From contig JAFUDJ010000019.1 of the NCBI GenBank assembly GCA_017459445.1, forward strand, positions 1 to 64,000: a stretch of 64,000 nt of DNA, written 5' to 3'. Below, in pieces: positions 18,274 to 27,565 of this stretch. This stretch comes from Prevotella sp. GTDB lineage: Bacteria > Bacteroidota > Bacteroidia > Bacteroidales > Bacteroidaceae. The translations under genes were made by a program, and so were the position numbers. Positions within the stretch are counted from its first letter, which is position 1; every line of letters starts with the position of its first letter. A model generated the notes under the pieces. It was given only the letters and a program-made list of their open reading frames with translations. It did no database searches and had not been told where the DNA came from.

Positions 18274-18307
18274 AAGACTGACGATTCTGTTATTTGTCGT
18301 CAGTCTT
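18274..18307 (-). terminator. Hairpin terminator at the end of the pectin lyase unit
   Basis: AAGACTGACGA pairs perfectly with TCGTCAGTCTT across 12 bases; on the minus strand it is followed by ATTATTATAT. It separates the lyase unit from the GH95 unit. Confidence 0.7.
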
Positions 18308-18315
18308 AATGTGGA

Positions 18316-18332
18316 GTTTGCGCCTCGCAAAC
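18316..18332. repeat. Single palindromic unit of the 9151-type repeat
   Basis: GTTTGCG-cct-CGCAAAC, a perfect 7-bp-arm palindrome of the same form as the array at 9151-9223, lies between the lyase gene and its terminator. Confidence 0.6.
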
Positions 18333-18355
18333 ACGGTGCATGCGCCATGTAAGGG

Positions 18356-20674
18356 CTATTGGCGAAGGATTTTCCTGCTAACGGTGGTGCCGTCTTTCAT
18401 GAGGGCCTGTACGATATAGATGCCACGGTCGAGGGCTGCCAGATTGCAGAACTGCGACAGTGCCGACCGGGCGGCCTGCTTGCCATCGGTGTCGTAGACC
18501 GTGATGGATGCTACGTCGCCGTAGATGATGATGCCGTTGGCCGTTGGCTGTATGTCGGCCTGCACCTCATGGATGGCTGTCGGGGTGCTCTCCTTGAAAC
18601 CGGCAGCTACGAGATTCGTCATGTAGACATCATTAGTGCCAATGGAGTTGAGGCGTACCACGATGGGGCTCGTGGCCTGGGGAACTCCGTAGTGGGTGAA
18701 GTCGATGGCCATGCAGCGCTGGTCAAAGGTGAAGGTCTCACCGTCGTTCCAGTTGTTGTCGCCGGGATGTTTCCACTGCACCTTGATAGTCGATGACTTG
18801 CCGCCGCCATAGAGGAAGCTGCGTAGCATGCTCAGTGAGGGCAGTGTCAGCTCAATGTAGCCGTTAGACTTGGCTAGCATGTAGGCTCCTAATGTGCCAC
18901 CGCCATACAATGCGCCAATCTTAGTGGGATAGTTGCCGTTCTTGCCGTAATAGTCGGGCAACAGTTTGTTGTTGGACGATGCACTGGTCAGATAGGTAGT
19001 CACGGCTGTAGGCAAGGCGGCATCTTGGAACAGATAGTCATCAATGAGCGGTTCCGTGATGTACTGCTTGCCGTTGATGGTTGTCACCTCGGCAGCGTCG
19101 AACAGCGTGCCGTCGTTGACTGGCAGTGTCTCCAGATTAAAGGCGGGACGCTCCCATTCGGCCTCGTAGGCTCCGTAGTCGGGAGCTGCACCGTGGTAGG
19201 GCAGGGTGATGGCGCGCCCGTAGTCTTCGAGCCATTCATCCGGCAACTTGTACGAATCCTGGAAAACGTCCGAACAGTAGAAGTCCTCGATGGGCATGCC
19301 CCGGTCGATAAGTGGATTGGGAATCATCTCCGTGAGCGTATCCGTCACTTCCTGCTTGTTCTCGTCGATTCGCTTCTCGGTCATCAGTTTCCAGTTTTCG
19401 TCATATTTCCAGCTCATCACCTCGCTGTTCTTCGGACGTGCGAAGTGGAGCGGTAACTCACCATTGGCTTGGCGGGGACTGAGGGCTGTTTCCAGCGTGA
19501 CATCCTCGAACCAGGAACTGATGTCTTGCCAATCCTTGGCCGACAGACGTCTGTACTCCTTGCCAGTCTTGGGATTTGTTCCTTTGCCCATATTGTATTG
19601 TGGCGACAAATCCATCAAGTCCTGCCAGTTGGTATATTCCGAGTCGGGCCACATGTCGCCGAAGCGGTGGTTGGCCTCGCCGGGCAGGAAGCCCAGGCAG
19701 TTGCGCAGGTGGAACACGGTGCCGCCCAGCATGTCGACGTCGCAGTTGAAGCGGAAGTTGACCTGCTTGTTGGCGAATGCCGTACAGTTGATAATCCAGT
19801 TACCCTCGTTGTGGTTGTTCTGGTCAAAGCCGTGGTACAGGTTGTAGGCCGCCACGCAGTTGGTGAAGATATGGGCACCATAGCTGCCACCGCCTTGCTT
19901 ATTGCCGCCCTGCTTGAAACCGTTGCCGTTGACACCTTCGCGGCCGTCCTCGAGATAACCGTTCCAAATGGCCCAGCAGTTGTCGATAAGACAGGGATAG
20001 GTGGCATAGTAGAGGTCCCATCCGTCGTCGCTGTTGCCCCAGCAGCGGTCGCCGTGCCACTCGTTGCCCGGGCCGGGGAATAGCTTGTTGGCGAAGCCGT
20101 CGGCATTTCCTCCGTGCGACTGCACGTCGTAGTTATAGTACGAGTCGCAGTTGATAATCTGGTTATAGCGGCCGAAGAGGTACTTGGGGTTACGGTTGTT
20201 GCCACCGTTGCCGTCCTTGTCGAAGCCGAGCTGCAGGCCCGTGTCGCCGTTACGGTAGAAGTTGCAGCGCTCAATGACACAATACGAGGCCTCCAGCTTC
20301 ATACCGTTGTCGGCGGCATGGGTGAAGTCAATGTCGCGCCAGTACCAGTAGTCGGCGAAGGGGTTCATCAGCACACCACGGAACTGTCCGGCATAGTCGT
20401 CGCCCGTGTGGGGCTGGCTGCTGAAGTCGAGCACCGCCCGCCCGTTTTCACCAAACACGCAGATGCGATGATGGCGTGTGCCGCTACGTCTTACGTTGAT
20501 GAGGTCGCTGACCTCGTAGGTGCCGGCTTCCACCCAAAGGGTGTCACCAGCAACGAGACTTTCGATGGCGGCCTTGATGTCCGTTCCGTTTGCTACGTGC
20601 AACTGGCGTGCTTGGAGGCTGCAAACGGAGAGAATGGAGGCTGCAAAGAGGATGAATGTAAGGTTGGTACGCAT
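18356..20674 (-). CDS. PL9-family pectate lyase with T9SS-like C-terminal domain
   Basis: 772 residues. Signal peptide 1-22, then a right-handed parallel beta-helix. Conserved PL9 features are visible: DNGMKLEASYCVIERCNFY, GNADGFANK, NSDDGWDLY (the DDxxD calcium ligands) and GNGFKQGG, whose Lys corresponds in spacing to the catalytic base of Pel9A. A beta-sandwich follows, and the last 75 residues (ASITVYDTDGKQAARS, GIYIVQALMKDGTTVSRKIL) look like a type IX secretion sorting domain, so the enzyme is probably exported to the cell surface or medium. Last gene of the lyase unit; it starts 5 bases after the CE8 gene ends. Confidence 0.88.
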   Translation of the reverse strand: MRTNLTFILFAASILSVCSLQARQLHVANGTDIKAAIESLVAGDTLWVEAGTYEVSDLINVRRSGTRHHRICVFGENGRAVLDFSSQPHTGDDYAGQFRGVLMNPFADYWYWRDIDFTHAADNGMKLEASYCVIERCNFYRNGDTGLQLGFDKDGNGGNNRNPKYLFGRYNQIINCDSYYNYDVQSHGGNADGFANKLFPGPGNEWHGDRCWGNSDDGWDLYYATYPCLIDNCWAIWNGYLEDGREGVNGNGFKQGGNKQGGGSYGAHIFTNCVAAYNLYHGFDQNNHNEGNWIINCTAFANKQVNFRFNCDVDMLGGTVFHLRNCLGFLPGEANHRFGDMWPDSEYTNWQDLMDLSPQYNMGKGTNPKTGKEYRRLSAKDWQDISSWFEDVTLETALSPRQANGELPLHFARPKNSEVMSWKYDENWKLMTEKRIDENKQEVTDTLTEMIPNPLIDRGMPIEDFYCSDVFQDSYKLPDEWLEDYGRAITLPYHGAAPDYGAYEAEWERPAFNLETLPVNDGTLFDAAEVTTINGKQYITEPLIDDYLFQDAALPTAVTTYLTSASSNNKLLPDYYGKNGNYPTKIGALYGGGTLGAYMLAKSNGYIELTLPSLSMLRSFLYGGGKSSTIKVQWKHPGDNNWNDGETFTFDQRCMAIDFTHYGVPQATSPIVVRLNSIGTNDVYMTNLVAAGFKESTPTAIHEVQADIQPTANGIIIYGDVASITVYDTDGKQAARSALSQFCNLAALDRGIYIVQALMKDGTTVSRKILRQ

Positions 20675-20679
20675 GGGGG

Positions 20680-22989
20680 TTACTGATAGAGCTTTTGTCC
20701 TATGGTGTTATAGCGCATACCGTCTTTCTCGATGACGAGACGACCGTGCTCAAAGAACTTAGTGGCCTTAGTAGCCATAGAAGCCTTATTCGTCTCTATG
20801 CCAGTGCTGATGATGGCTGCAGCGGCGGGGCCGAAACCTCCCATGCGATTGGCAGCACGGACGGTATAGCCCGGCGAAGAACCGTCAGTAGCGGAGGCAC
20901 TGACCACACAATGACTCTCGGTGCCGTCGACAATGGCAACGAAATCGCCGTTGTTCTCAATGAGGAAGGCTTTGGCCTTCTCGTTAGTCGTCCACGACAG
21001 CGTGTTGCCTGTAATTTGACAAGATGTGATGACCACTTGGCGGCATTCCTCGTCAGGCTGCCAGTCGGGATAGACGTTGCGCAGCTGGAAGCGGGCTGTC
21101 TCGTCAGCCTTCAGAATGGTATCGTAGGTCTGGCTGTCGGTTGCGGTGAACGTCAGCACATTGCTGGCCGGGCTGACCACATTGCCCTGCTCGTCCATGG
21201 TGTTGTACTCATGGAAGTCAAAGGCACGACAGACGCTTTCACTGTCATCCTTGCTCTTGACACCCGTGGTCGTTACACGCTTCGAATAGTCGATGTCGCG
21301 TACAATCGCGTAGTTATCAGTAGCCTTTCCACTGGTCTGGTCGTTGCCAATACGCTTGGCTGCATCGGCTGATAGCGTGGTGTTCAGATAGGCTGCCTTA
21401 GGCCATGCACGCCAGCCACGTCCGAAGTCCCAAGTCTTCGACTTACAATCTACATAGCAATCCATGAAGATGTATCCATGACCGCCCTCGGCATCATAGT
21501 CCTGCTCAACGGTGTAGGGTGCGGCAATATGCGTGTCGCCCTTGTAGTCGCCCTGCGAAGGCTGGCGATTCACACAAAGCAGATTGCAACGGTTGAAGAA
21601 TACATCGCCCCGTCCACAGATGAAGTCAACAGTACCCTGAAACTCGGAGTCCTCAAAATACAGTTGTCCATGGTCGGTATGCGAATAGTAGGTGTCCTGA
21701 CGGGAGATGAGCCGCAGGTTCTTGCCGATGGTATGGTGGCCACGGTCATGCAGGGCTGCTGCCTGTCCGTCATTGCCGCCATAGCTGTAGTTGTTCTGGA
21801 AGGTGATGTCCTGCAAGTAGGTGCCATTGGCCCGAAGCATGATTGGTGCCGTGCGGCTGACGCTGGCCATAGTGGGTTTGATTTGGATACTGACGCCATC
21901 CGTACTCTGTCCGATAAGCGAGATGTTGTCGACCTTCAGCGTGTCGCGGCCATAGGCTGTGGCTCCCGATTCAGGGTTTTTATACTCGCCATAGTCATAC
22001 GTACCGTTCTTCAGGAAGATGAAACGGCGCTTGGCACTCTGCGACTGGTTCACTTGCGTGATGGCATCACGCAATTCATCGATGGTGCTTACGACGATAT
22101 AGTCGTTGACCAACAGGCTTTCCTCTGTGACATAGTTGGCTATGAGATTGGTGTTACCCTTGATGTTAAAGGTGTAGTTGGAGGCTGTTGACACTATCTT
22201 GCCTGTCTCTGTTGTCCAACCCGTAAAGAGATAGCCTTCAGAGGGCTGCTGGGTCAGCGTCACAGAAGTACCGCTTTGGAAACTGGTCTGCTGGGGATAC
22301 ACCTGTACCGTTCCGGCACCTTCAGGACTGACGCTGACCGTGAGTGTGTAGGTCAACTGCTGGCCTACGGTGCCGTAGAGCGTTCCTTCGAAGGTGAGCT
22401 CGCCCAAGGAGAGACCTTTGTCGGCAGCGATGTCGAAATTATAGATGTTCACGCTGAGACCGAATTGCTGCTCACTGGCAGCAGTTCCGCTGAGGTCGTA
22501 GCTGTATTCCGATACCGTACTGGCACCGGAGCCTGCGCCACGGTTGGGGTGTACGCCGGTTTCCAAGGTCGTCTTGGTATCGTCACAAAGCCATGCGGCA
22601 TCGAAGTTACCCTTGTCGGTCTTCCAGCGAAAAGCCTTGAAACTGACCCTGGTGGGTGTAAAGGCAATGCCATCTTTCAGCTTGACGGTAAAGGTGACGT
22701 AATTGGCGTCGGTGGCTGCAGATGCCTTGGAAGACACTGGGAACATGGTCTGTGTGATGCCCTCTACATCAGATGTCTTGGACACAGGGGTTCCGATTCC
22801 GCTACCCTTGGTAATCTCAGTTTTTTCAATAAACTGGCTGGTAGATACCGGTGAATAGACGGAAGCTTCCGTTATGGTGCCACTGTTCAATGCCCAGCTG
22901 ATAGATGCTGACTCATTGTTGGCGGTCTGTGCATTTGAAGCAATGATGGCCCATGAGGCCATCATTGCTGTGAAGAATACTCTTCGCAT
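20680..22989 (-). CDS. CE8 pectin methylesterase, multidomain, secreted
   Basis: 769 residues. Signal peptide 1-20; an unassigned beta-rich domain (about 25-210); an InlB/'bacterial repeat' domain at about 215-285 (GYLFTGWTTETGKIVSTASN); the CE8 beta-helix at about 295-640. CE8 marks are IFLKNGTYDYGEYKNP, LQDITFQNNY, QAAALHD, RQDTYYSHTDHGQLYFED (Asp acid/base), QGTVDFICGRG (Asp nucleophile) and GRGWRAW in place of the usual LGRPW. Then a short FN3-like domain (about 660-730) and the tail HGRLVIEKDGMRYNTIGQ, shared with the two preceding lyase genes. It de-esterifies homogalacturonan, which makes it accessible to the neighbouring pectate lyases. Confidence 0.9.
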   Translation of the reverse strand: MRRVFFTAMMASWAIIASNAQTANNESASISWALNSGTITEASVYSPVSTSQFIEKTEITKGSGIGTPVSKTSDVEGITQTMFPVSSKASAATDANYVTFTVKLKDGIAFTPTRVSFKAFRWKTDKGNFDAAWLCDDTKTTLETGVHPNRGAGSGASTVSEYSYDLSGTAASEQQFGLSVNIYNFDIAADKGLSLGELTFEGTLYGTVGQQLTYTLTVSVSPEGAGTVQVYPQQTSFQSGTSVTLTQQPSEGYLFTGWTTETGKIVSTASNYTFNIKGNTNLIANYVTEESLLVNDYIVVSTIDELRDAITQVNQSQSAKRRFIFLKNGTYDYGEYKNPESGATAYGRDTLKVDNISLIGQSTDGVSIQIKPTMASVSRTAPIMLRANGTYLQDITFQNNYSYGGNDGQAAALHDRGHHTIGKNLRLISRQDTYYSHTDHGQLYFEDSEFQGTVDFICGRGDVFFNRCNLLCVNRQPSQGDYKGDTHIAAPYTVEQDYDAEGGHGYIFMDCYVDCKSKTWDFGRGWRAWPKAAYLNTTLSADAAKRIGNDQTSGKATDNYAIVRDIDYSKRVTTTGVKSKDDSESVCRAFDFHEYNTMDEQGNVVSPASNVLTFTATDSQTYDTILKADETARFQLRNVYPDWQPDEECRQVVITSCQITGNTLSWTTNEKAKAFLIENNGDFVAIVDGTESHCVVSASATDGSSPGYTVRAANRMGGFGPAAAAIISTGIETNKASMATKATKFFEHGRLVIEKDGMRYNTIGQKLYQ

Positions 22990-23025
22990 AGTAGTTAGTT
23001 AATTTGTAGTTATACGTTTATCTTT

Positions 23026-25083
23026 TTACAGCTTCTGTCCGATGGCATTGTAGCGTATGCCGTCCTTCACGATGACGAGGCGACCGTTCTCAATGAACTT
23101 GGCAGTCTTAACAGTTTTAACGTCCTTACTGGTATTGATGCCCGTCGTCGTGCCGGAGGCCGGACGCTCGTAGGGTCCGAGGTCGCGGGCCGAGCCCGTG
23201 ACAGTACGAGCCAGGAAGGGGAAGTCCTGAACGAGCGTTGCCCATACTTGGTTGACGTTGTCAAGGTCGGCATTGCCGGCATCTATCATCTTGCTGTCGG
23301 CAACCAAACGGCCGAACTTACGGGGCAGACCGCCGTAGATGTCGCGGGGCTTCAGGGCATCTTCCTCGTCAAGCGACAGATAGTCGCTGATACTGACGTC
23401 CGTCACCAGATGGTTGCTCCAGCCGTTCTTCGACATGGGAGCGGCCAGGGCGTTGTAGTCGTCGTAGCCTACGTCAATTTCCTGCTTGCCTAAGCATACA
23501 TTATTATAATACTTGGTATTGGCATCAGAGCCGCCGCCCTCGAACATATAGTCGTAGCTGTTGTTGAAGGCCAGACAGCCCACCAGCACGTGGCCGTCCT
23601 TATGGCTGTTGCAGTCGAAACCCTTCACACTGCTGCTCACGTTGTTGCCGAAGGCGATGCAGTTGAAGGCATAGTGGACACCCTTGGAGCTGCCGCCGGT
23701 ACCGTTGCCGCCAAGCTTGATACCGTTGCCGTTGCCAGAGAACGACATCGACGAGTTCTTCTGGATGTACTGCTTCACCCAAAGGTGGTCCTCGGCCTTA
23801 CCCGACTCCCACTGCCAGCATTCGGCCAGCACGACGTCGTAATCGGTCTCGAAAAGGTCCCAGCCGTCGTCGCTGTTGCGCCAGGCACGGCAACGGATGA
23901 AGCGGTTGCCCTTGCCATTGTGCATCTTGCAGGCAAAGCCGTCGGCATCGCTACCATAGTTGCTGTCGTAGTCGCAGTTGTGGTGTGAGTCGCAGTCGAT
24001 GATGTCGTTATATGAACAGTGGGTGCCGTCGTTAGAGGACAAACCGGGGAAGTCGTCGCTGAACTTATGACCGAAGCCGAGCTGGATGCCCGAATCAAGG
24101 TTATAGGAGAACTCGCAACGCTCAATGCGGTTGTGCGAGCCTTCCAACTTGATGCCGTTGTCGGCAGCATGGGTGATGTGCAGACCGAAGAGCCACCAAT
24201 AGTCGCCGGTCATCAGGATGCCGCGCTCACCGACACGCTCGTTGGTCAGACCGTTCACAAAGTCGAACACAGGCTTCTCGTCTTCGTAGGCACGGATGAC
24301 GATAGGCTGGTTGGCCGTACCGCTGTTCTTGATGCGCACGGTGTACTTGCCGTCGCTCTGTACGCCCTGATAGTACGTGCCGCCACGGCAGATGATGTGG
24401 GTGCCGGGCTGGGCAGCATTGACAGCCTTCTGCAGGTCGGTGTACGGATTCTCGAACGAACCGTCGGGGACGTTGTTATTGCTGGGATTCGGTGCCATGT
24501 AAATCACTTTCACCGGATTCGGGAACGGCGTGGTAGGCACGGGGATGCCCTCGGTGATATACGTGGGGTCGTCTATCTCCGGTTCCTGCTGGGTGACGCT
24601 GTTGAGCGTGATAGTGACATCGTCCAGATAGATAGTGGCACTCAAACAGGTGAAACGAATCAGTACCTCGGTGTCTTCCTCCTCAGAGTTGCACTTGAAC
24701 GAACTGGTGCCGTAGGGCGTGCTGGACGAAACGGTAGCTTCGCCAAGCTGGGTCCATGTCTGTCCGCCGTCGGTCGATTTCTCTACGCGCAGCTTCTTGC
24801 CGCTGCCCGATGCACGGTGAGAGAAAGACACCTTGCCGGGCTGGCACAACACGGGAGTGACGGCATAGCCATTGTTGTTCATGGTCAGACGCTTGCTACC
24901 ATTGTCACTCTTGCTATAGACGCCCTTGATTTTCCAGTCACCGGAAGAGAGTGTCACGGTGGTCTCATTGGAGGGTGCCGATGTGGGCAGCCCCGTCTCG
25001 AAGTTCTCAGTGAACTTGTCATCTGCTGCCTGTACCATGAGGGCACTGAGCAGCAGCATAACGCTTGATATGAGTTTTTTCAT
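23026..25083 (-). CDS. PL9-family pectate lyase with N-terminal carbohydrate-binding-like domain
   Basis: 685 residues. Signal peptide 1-19. Residues about 22-165 form a jelly-roll type module (TENFETGLPTSAPSNE, VSFSHRASGSGKKLRVEKS, IYLDDVTITL), similar to the duplicated modules of the lyase at 31552. The PL9 helix follows with DNGIKLEGSHNRIERCEF, GSDADGFACKM, NSDDGWDLFE and GNGIKLGGNG, so both the calcium-binding DDxxD and the candidate base Lys are present. The tail ENGRLVIVKDGIRYNAIGQ is the short C-terminal signal seen in three neighbours. It starts 8 bases after the 25092 gene ends, on the same transcript. Confidence 0.87.
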   Translation of the reverse strand: MKKLISSVMLLLSALMVQAADDKFTENFETGLPTSAPSNETTVTLSSGDWKIKGVYSKSDNGSKRLTMNNNGYAVTPVLCQPGKVSFSHRASGSGKKLRVEKSTDGGQTWTQLGEATVSSSTPYGTSSFKCNSEEEDTEVLIRFTCLSATIYLDDVTITLNSVTQQEPEIDDPTYITEGIPVPTTPFPNPVKVIYMAPNPSNNNVPDGSFENPYTDLQKAVNAAQPGTHIICRGGTYYQGVQSDGKYTVRIKNSGTANQPIVIRAYEDEKPVFDFVNGLTNERVGERGILMTGDYWWLFGLHITHAADNGIKLEGSHNRIERCEFSYNLDSGIQLGFGHKFSDDFPGLSSNDGTHCSYNDIIDCDSHHNCDYDSNYGSDADGFACKMHNGKGNRFIRCRAWRNSDDGWDLFETDYDVVLAECWQWESGKAEDHLWVKQYIQKNSSMSFSGNGNGIKLGGNGTGGSSKGVHYAFNCIAFGNNVSSSVKGFDCNSHKDGHVLVGCLAFNNSYDYMFEGGGSDANTKYYNNVCLGKQEIDVGYDDYNALAAPMSKNGWSNHLVTDVSISDYLSLDEEDALKPRDIYGGLPRKFGRLVADSKMIDAGNADLDNVNQVWATLVQDFPFLARTVTGSARDLGPYERPASGTTTGINTSKDVKTVKTAKFIENGRLVIVKDGIRYNAIGQKL

Positions 25084-25091
25084 TGTAGTTC

Positions 25092-27551
25092 TTATTTAAT
25101 GGTTTGACCTTGTACGTTGTAGCGTATGCCGTCTTTCACGATGACCAGACGGCCGTTCTCCATAGCCTTATAGGTTTTGTTGGCCTTATAGGCTTTGTTG
25201 TCCTTGTAGGTTTCAATGCCTGTTGCCGTACCGGTGTCAGGAACACGGACGTACATATCGTAGACACGAGCACCGCCACTGGATGACGTATTGATTAATT
25301 CGATGGTGCGAATCTGCTTGGCCACCTCCTCGCTGATGCCGGCCTGGGCAATCATATTCCATTCAAGCAGCGTGGTCTTCTTCATCTTTTCCGTGGTGAA
25401 CGAACCGGTGGTGCCATCGGCCAGCGTCCAGTTAATCTTATAGGTACGGTCGCCGGTAAAGTGCAGGTTAATCTTCAACTGTAGCACGCCATTGGCAAAG
25501 TGCCAGCGAATGCCGCCATTGTTCTTGCCGATGTCGAAGCCGCCCTGGGTGCAGCCGTTGGGTACGCTACCGTCGCTCTCGGTCTTTTCTGGACTGTAGC
25601 TCGTTGTGTTGCTGCTGCCGGGTATCTGCTCCAGAACGCCCTGCAAGTCTGTAGGCAGTGCATCCCAGGCATCCTGGAAGTGATACCAGTCGCCAGTGAG
25701 CACCTTGAACGGAGTGACCACGGTGATGATACCGGTCGTGCTGACGGGCTTCACGCCCTCGTCGGCATTGCCGGAAACGGTAATCTTGAAGGCGCAGCCC
25801 GCCTGCGGTGTGCCGCTGATGGTCAGCGTGTTGCCATTGACGCTGTAGGTCAGACCCTCTGCCAAATTCTCGACAGTGGCGGTAGTACCTGCCTCGTTCC
25901 ACTCATAGACGATGTCCTCAATGGCCTTTCCCTCGACAACCTCCTGCAAGGAGTTGGCCGTGGTGCAGGTGAGCTCAATCTTCTCAGGTACAGTGAATTC
26001 GAAGGGCGTGCCGTCCAGTTCATAGGCTCCGAAGTCGGGAGCTTCGTCGTTGTAGGGGATATAGATGTCATCGACGGTGATGCGCTCCAGTCCGGCTGCG
26101 GCACACTCTTCCTCGGTCATCTTGCGCTCAGGCGTATAGCCGATGATAGGCGTACCCATGTCCTTGAAGATGCTGCCGGGTTTCAGTTTTGCAAAGTTGT
26201 TGTTAGGCAGTGAGCCGTCGGCCTCGCGGTCGGCCATGAAGTCGGCAACGCTCAGTGACAGGAACTCGCCGGAGTGGTCCTGGGTTTCCACAGGTGTGAT
26301 GCCGCTTGCTTTATAACCTTCTTTGTAGGGGTCACAGCCGTCAATGGTAGTCCATGAGTTGAAATCTGTATCGGGCAGTATAGAACCCTCTTTGTCGGCA
26401 GACAAGAATTCATGGTTGCCTTGATGGATACCACTCTTCGTAAAGGTGGCACCCCATCCCACGCAGTTGCGGATGGTCATGCCGCCATACTTGAAGAGGG
26501 TGGGGAAACGGTAGTTGTACTCATTGCCCCAGGCTACACAGTTGAAGATGTACATGCCCTCGTAGGCATTGTTCTGGTCGAAGCCCTTGTGCAGATTCTC
26601 GAAGGCCACACAGTTGGTCACCACGTGGGCGCCTACCGACTGGTCGAAAGCTGCGCCGCCGGCAGAGCCGCCACCGCCCAGCTTGAAGCCGTTGCCGTTC
26701 TTGCCCTCCTTGCCGTCCTTGGTATAGCCGGCATGCCAGGCCCAGCTGTGGTCGATGACCACGGGGTGGTAGACCATGTAGAGGTCCCAGTTGTCGTCGC
26801 TGTTGGTCCAGGCGCGGCAGCCGTGGAACTCAGTGCCGGGGCCGGGGAACAGCTTGCAGGCGAAGCCGTCGGCGTCGGCGCCGTCATCGCTGCCGTTGTA
26901 GGTGCGGCTGTCGTAGTTCTCATACGAGTCGCAGTTGATGACCTTGTTGTAGCGGCAGTAGGTGTAGTCGGGGTTGAACTCAGGCTGTCCGCTGATGGGG
27001 AACGACTTGGTCTCCTCGATGCTGAAGTCCTTGAACATACCAATCTGCAAGCCCGTGTCGTTGTTCCAGCGGAACACGCAGCGCTCAATGATGTTATACG
27101 AGCCCTCGACCTTCATGCCGTTGTCCTCGGCATTTTGGAGCGTCAGGCCGTAGAATGTCCAGTAGTTGGCCAGGTGGTTCACATAGATGCAACGGCCCAT
27201 CTTAAAGGCAGACTCCGTCGTGTGCTTCATGGCCGAGCCGTCGATGATGACCTTTCCTGCGGCCTCATCGGGGTAGGCGCGTAGCTCGCAGCGCAAGTCG
27301 GGGTTAGTGTTCAGTGCGGGAATCTTGATTCGCTCGCTGATGATGTACGTTCCCTCATGCACCAGAATGCGGTCGCCCGCCTTCACCAGTTCCATTGCCT
27401 TGTGGATGGTCAGCAGTGGAGCCTCCTCAGTACCTGGATTGTTGTCGTTACCGGTGGTTGCCACATGGATGTCGGCTGCTGTCACGGTTCCGAAACACAG
27501 GGCGGTCATACAGGCCGCAATGCCTCGCTTCATAGTCAATAGTTTGTTCAT
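25092..27551 (-). CDS. PL9-family pectate lyase with Ig-like and C-terminal beta domains
   Basis: 819 residues (an ATG six codons in, at 27533, is also possible). Signal peptide, then a PL9 beta-helix at about 27-480: DNGMKVEGSYNIIERCVF, DGADADGFACK, NSDDNWDLYM (DDxxD kept) and GNGFKLGGGG. An Ig-like domain (about 510-600, LTYSVNGNTLTISGTPQAG) and a C-terminal module with FDIGKNNGGIRWHFANGVLQ may bind substrate. The stretch before the tail, KDNKAYKANKTYKA, is encoded by 18-bp tandem repeats. The end, ENGRLVIVKDGIRYNVQGQ, matches the neighbouring tails. Confidence 0.87.
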   Translation of the reverse strand: MNKLLTMKRGIAACMTALCFGTVTAADIHVATTGNDNNPGTEEAPLLTIHKAMELVKAGDRILVHEGTYIISERIKIPALNTNPDLRCELRAYPDEAAGKVIIDGSAMKHTTESAFKMGRCIYVNHLANYWTFYGLTLQNAEDNGMKVEGSYNIIERCVFRWNNDTGLQIGMFKDFSIEETKSFPISGQPEFNPDYTYCRYNKVINCDSYENYDSRTYNGSDDGADADGFACKLFPGPGTEFHGCRAWTNSDDNWDLYMVYHPVVIDHSWAWHAGYTKDGKEGKNGNGFKLGGGGSAGGAAFDQSVGAHVVTNCVAFENLHKGFDQNNAYEGMYIFNCVAWGNEYNYRFPTLFKYGGMTIRNCVGWGATFTKSGIHQGNHEFLSADKEGSILPDTDFNSWTTIDGCDPYKEGYKASGITPVETQDHSGEFLSLSVADFMADREADGSLPNNNFAKLKPGSIFKDMGTPIIGYTPERKMTEEECAAAGLERITVDDIYIPYNDEAPDFGAYELDGTPFEFTVPEKIELTCTTANSLQEVVEGKAIEDIVYEWNEAGTTATVENLAEGLTYSVNGNTLTISGTPQAGCAFKITVSGNADEGVKPVSTTGIITVVTPFKVLTGDWYHFQDAWDALPTDLQGVLEQIPGSSNTTSYSPEKTESDGSVPNGCTQGGFDIGKNNGGIRWHFANGVLQLKINLHFTGDRTYKINWTLADGTTGSFTTEKMKKTTLLEWNMIAQAGISEEVAKQIRTIELINTSSSGGARVYDMYVRVPDTGTATGIETYKDNKAYKANKTYKAMENGRLVIVKDGIRYNVQGQTIK

Positions 27552-27565
27552 AAGTCAAAAATATT

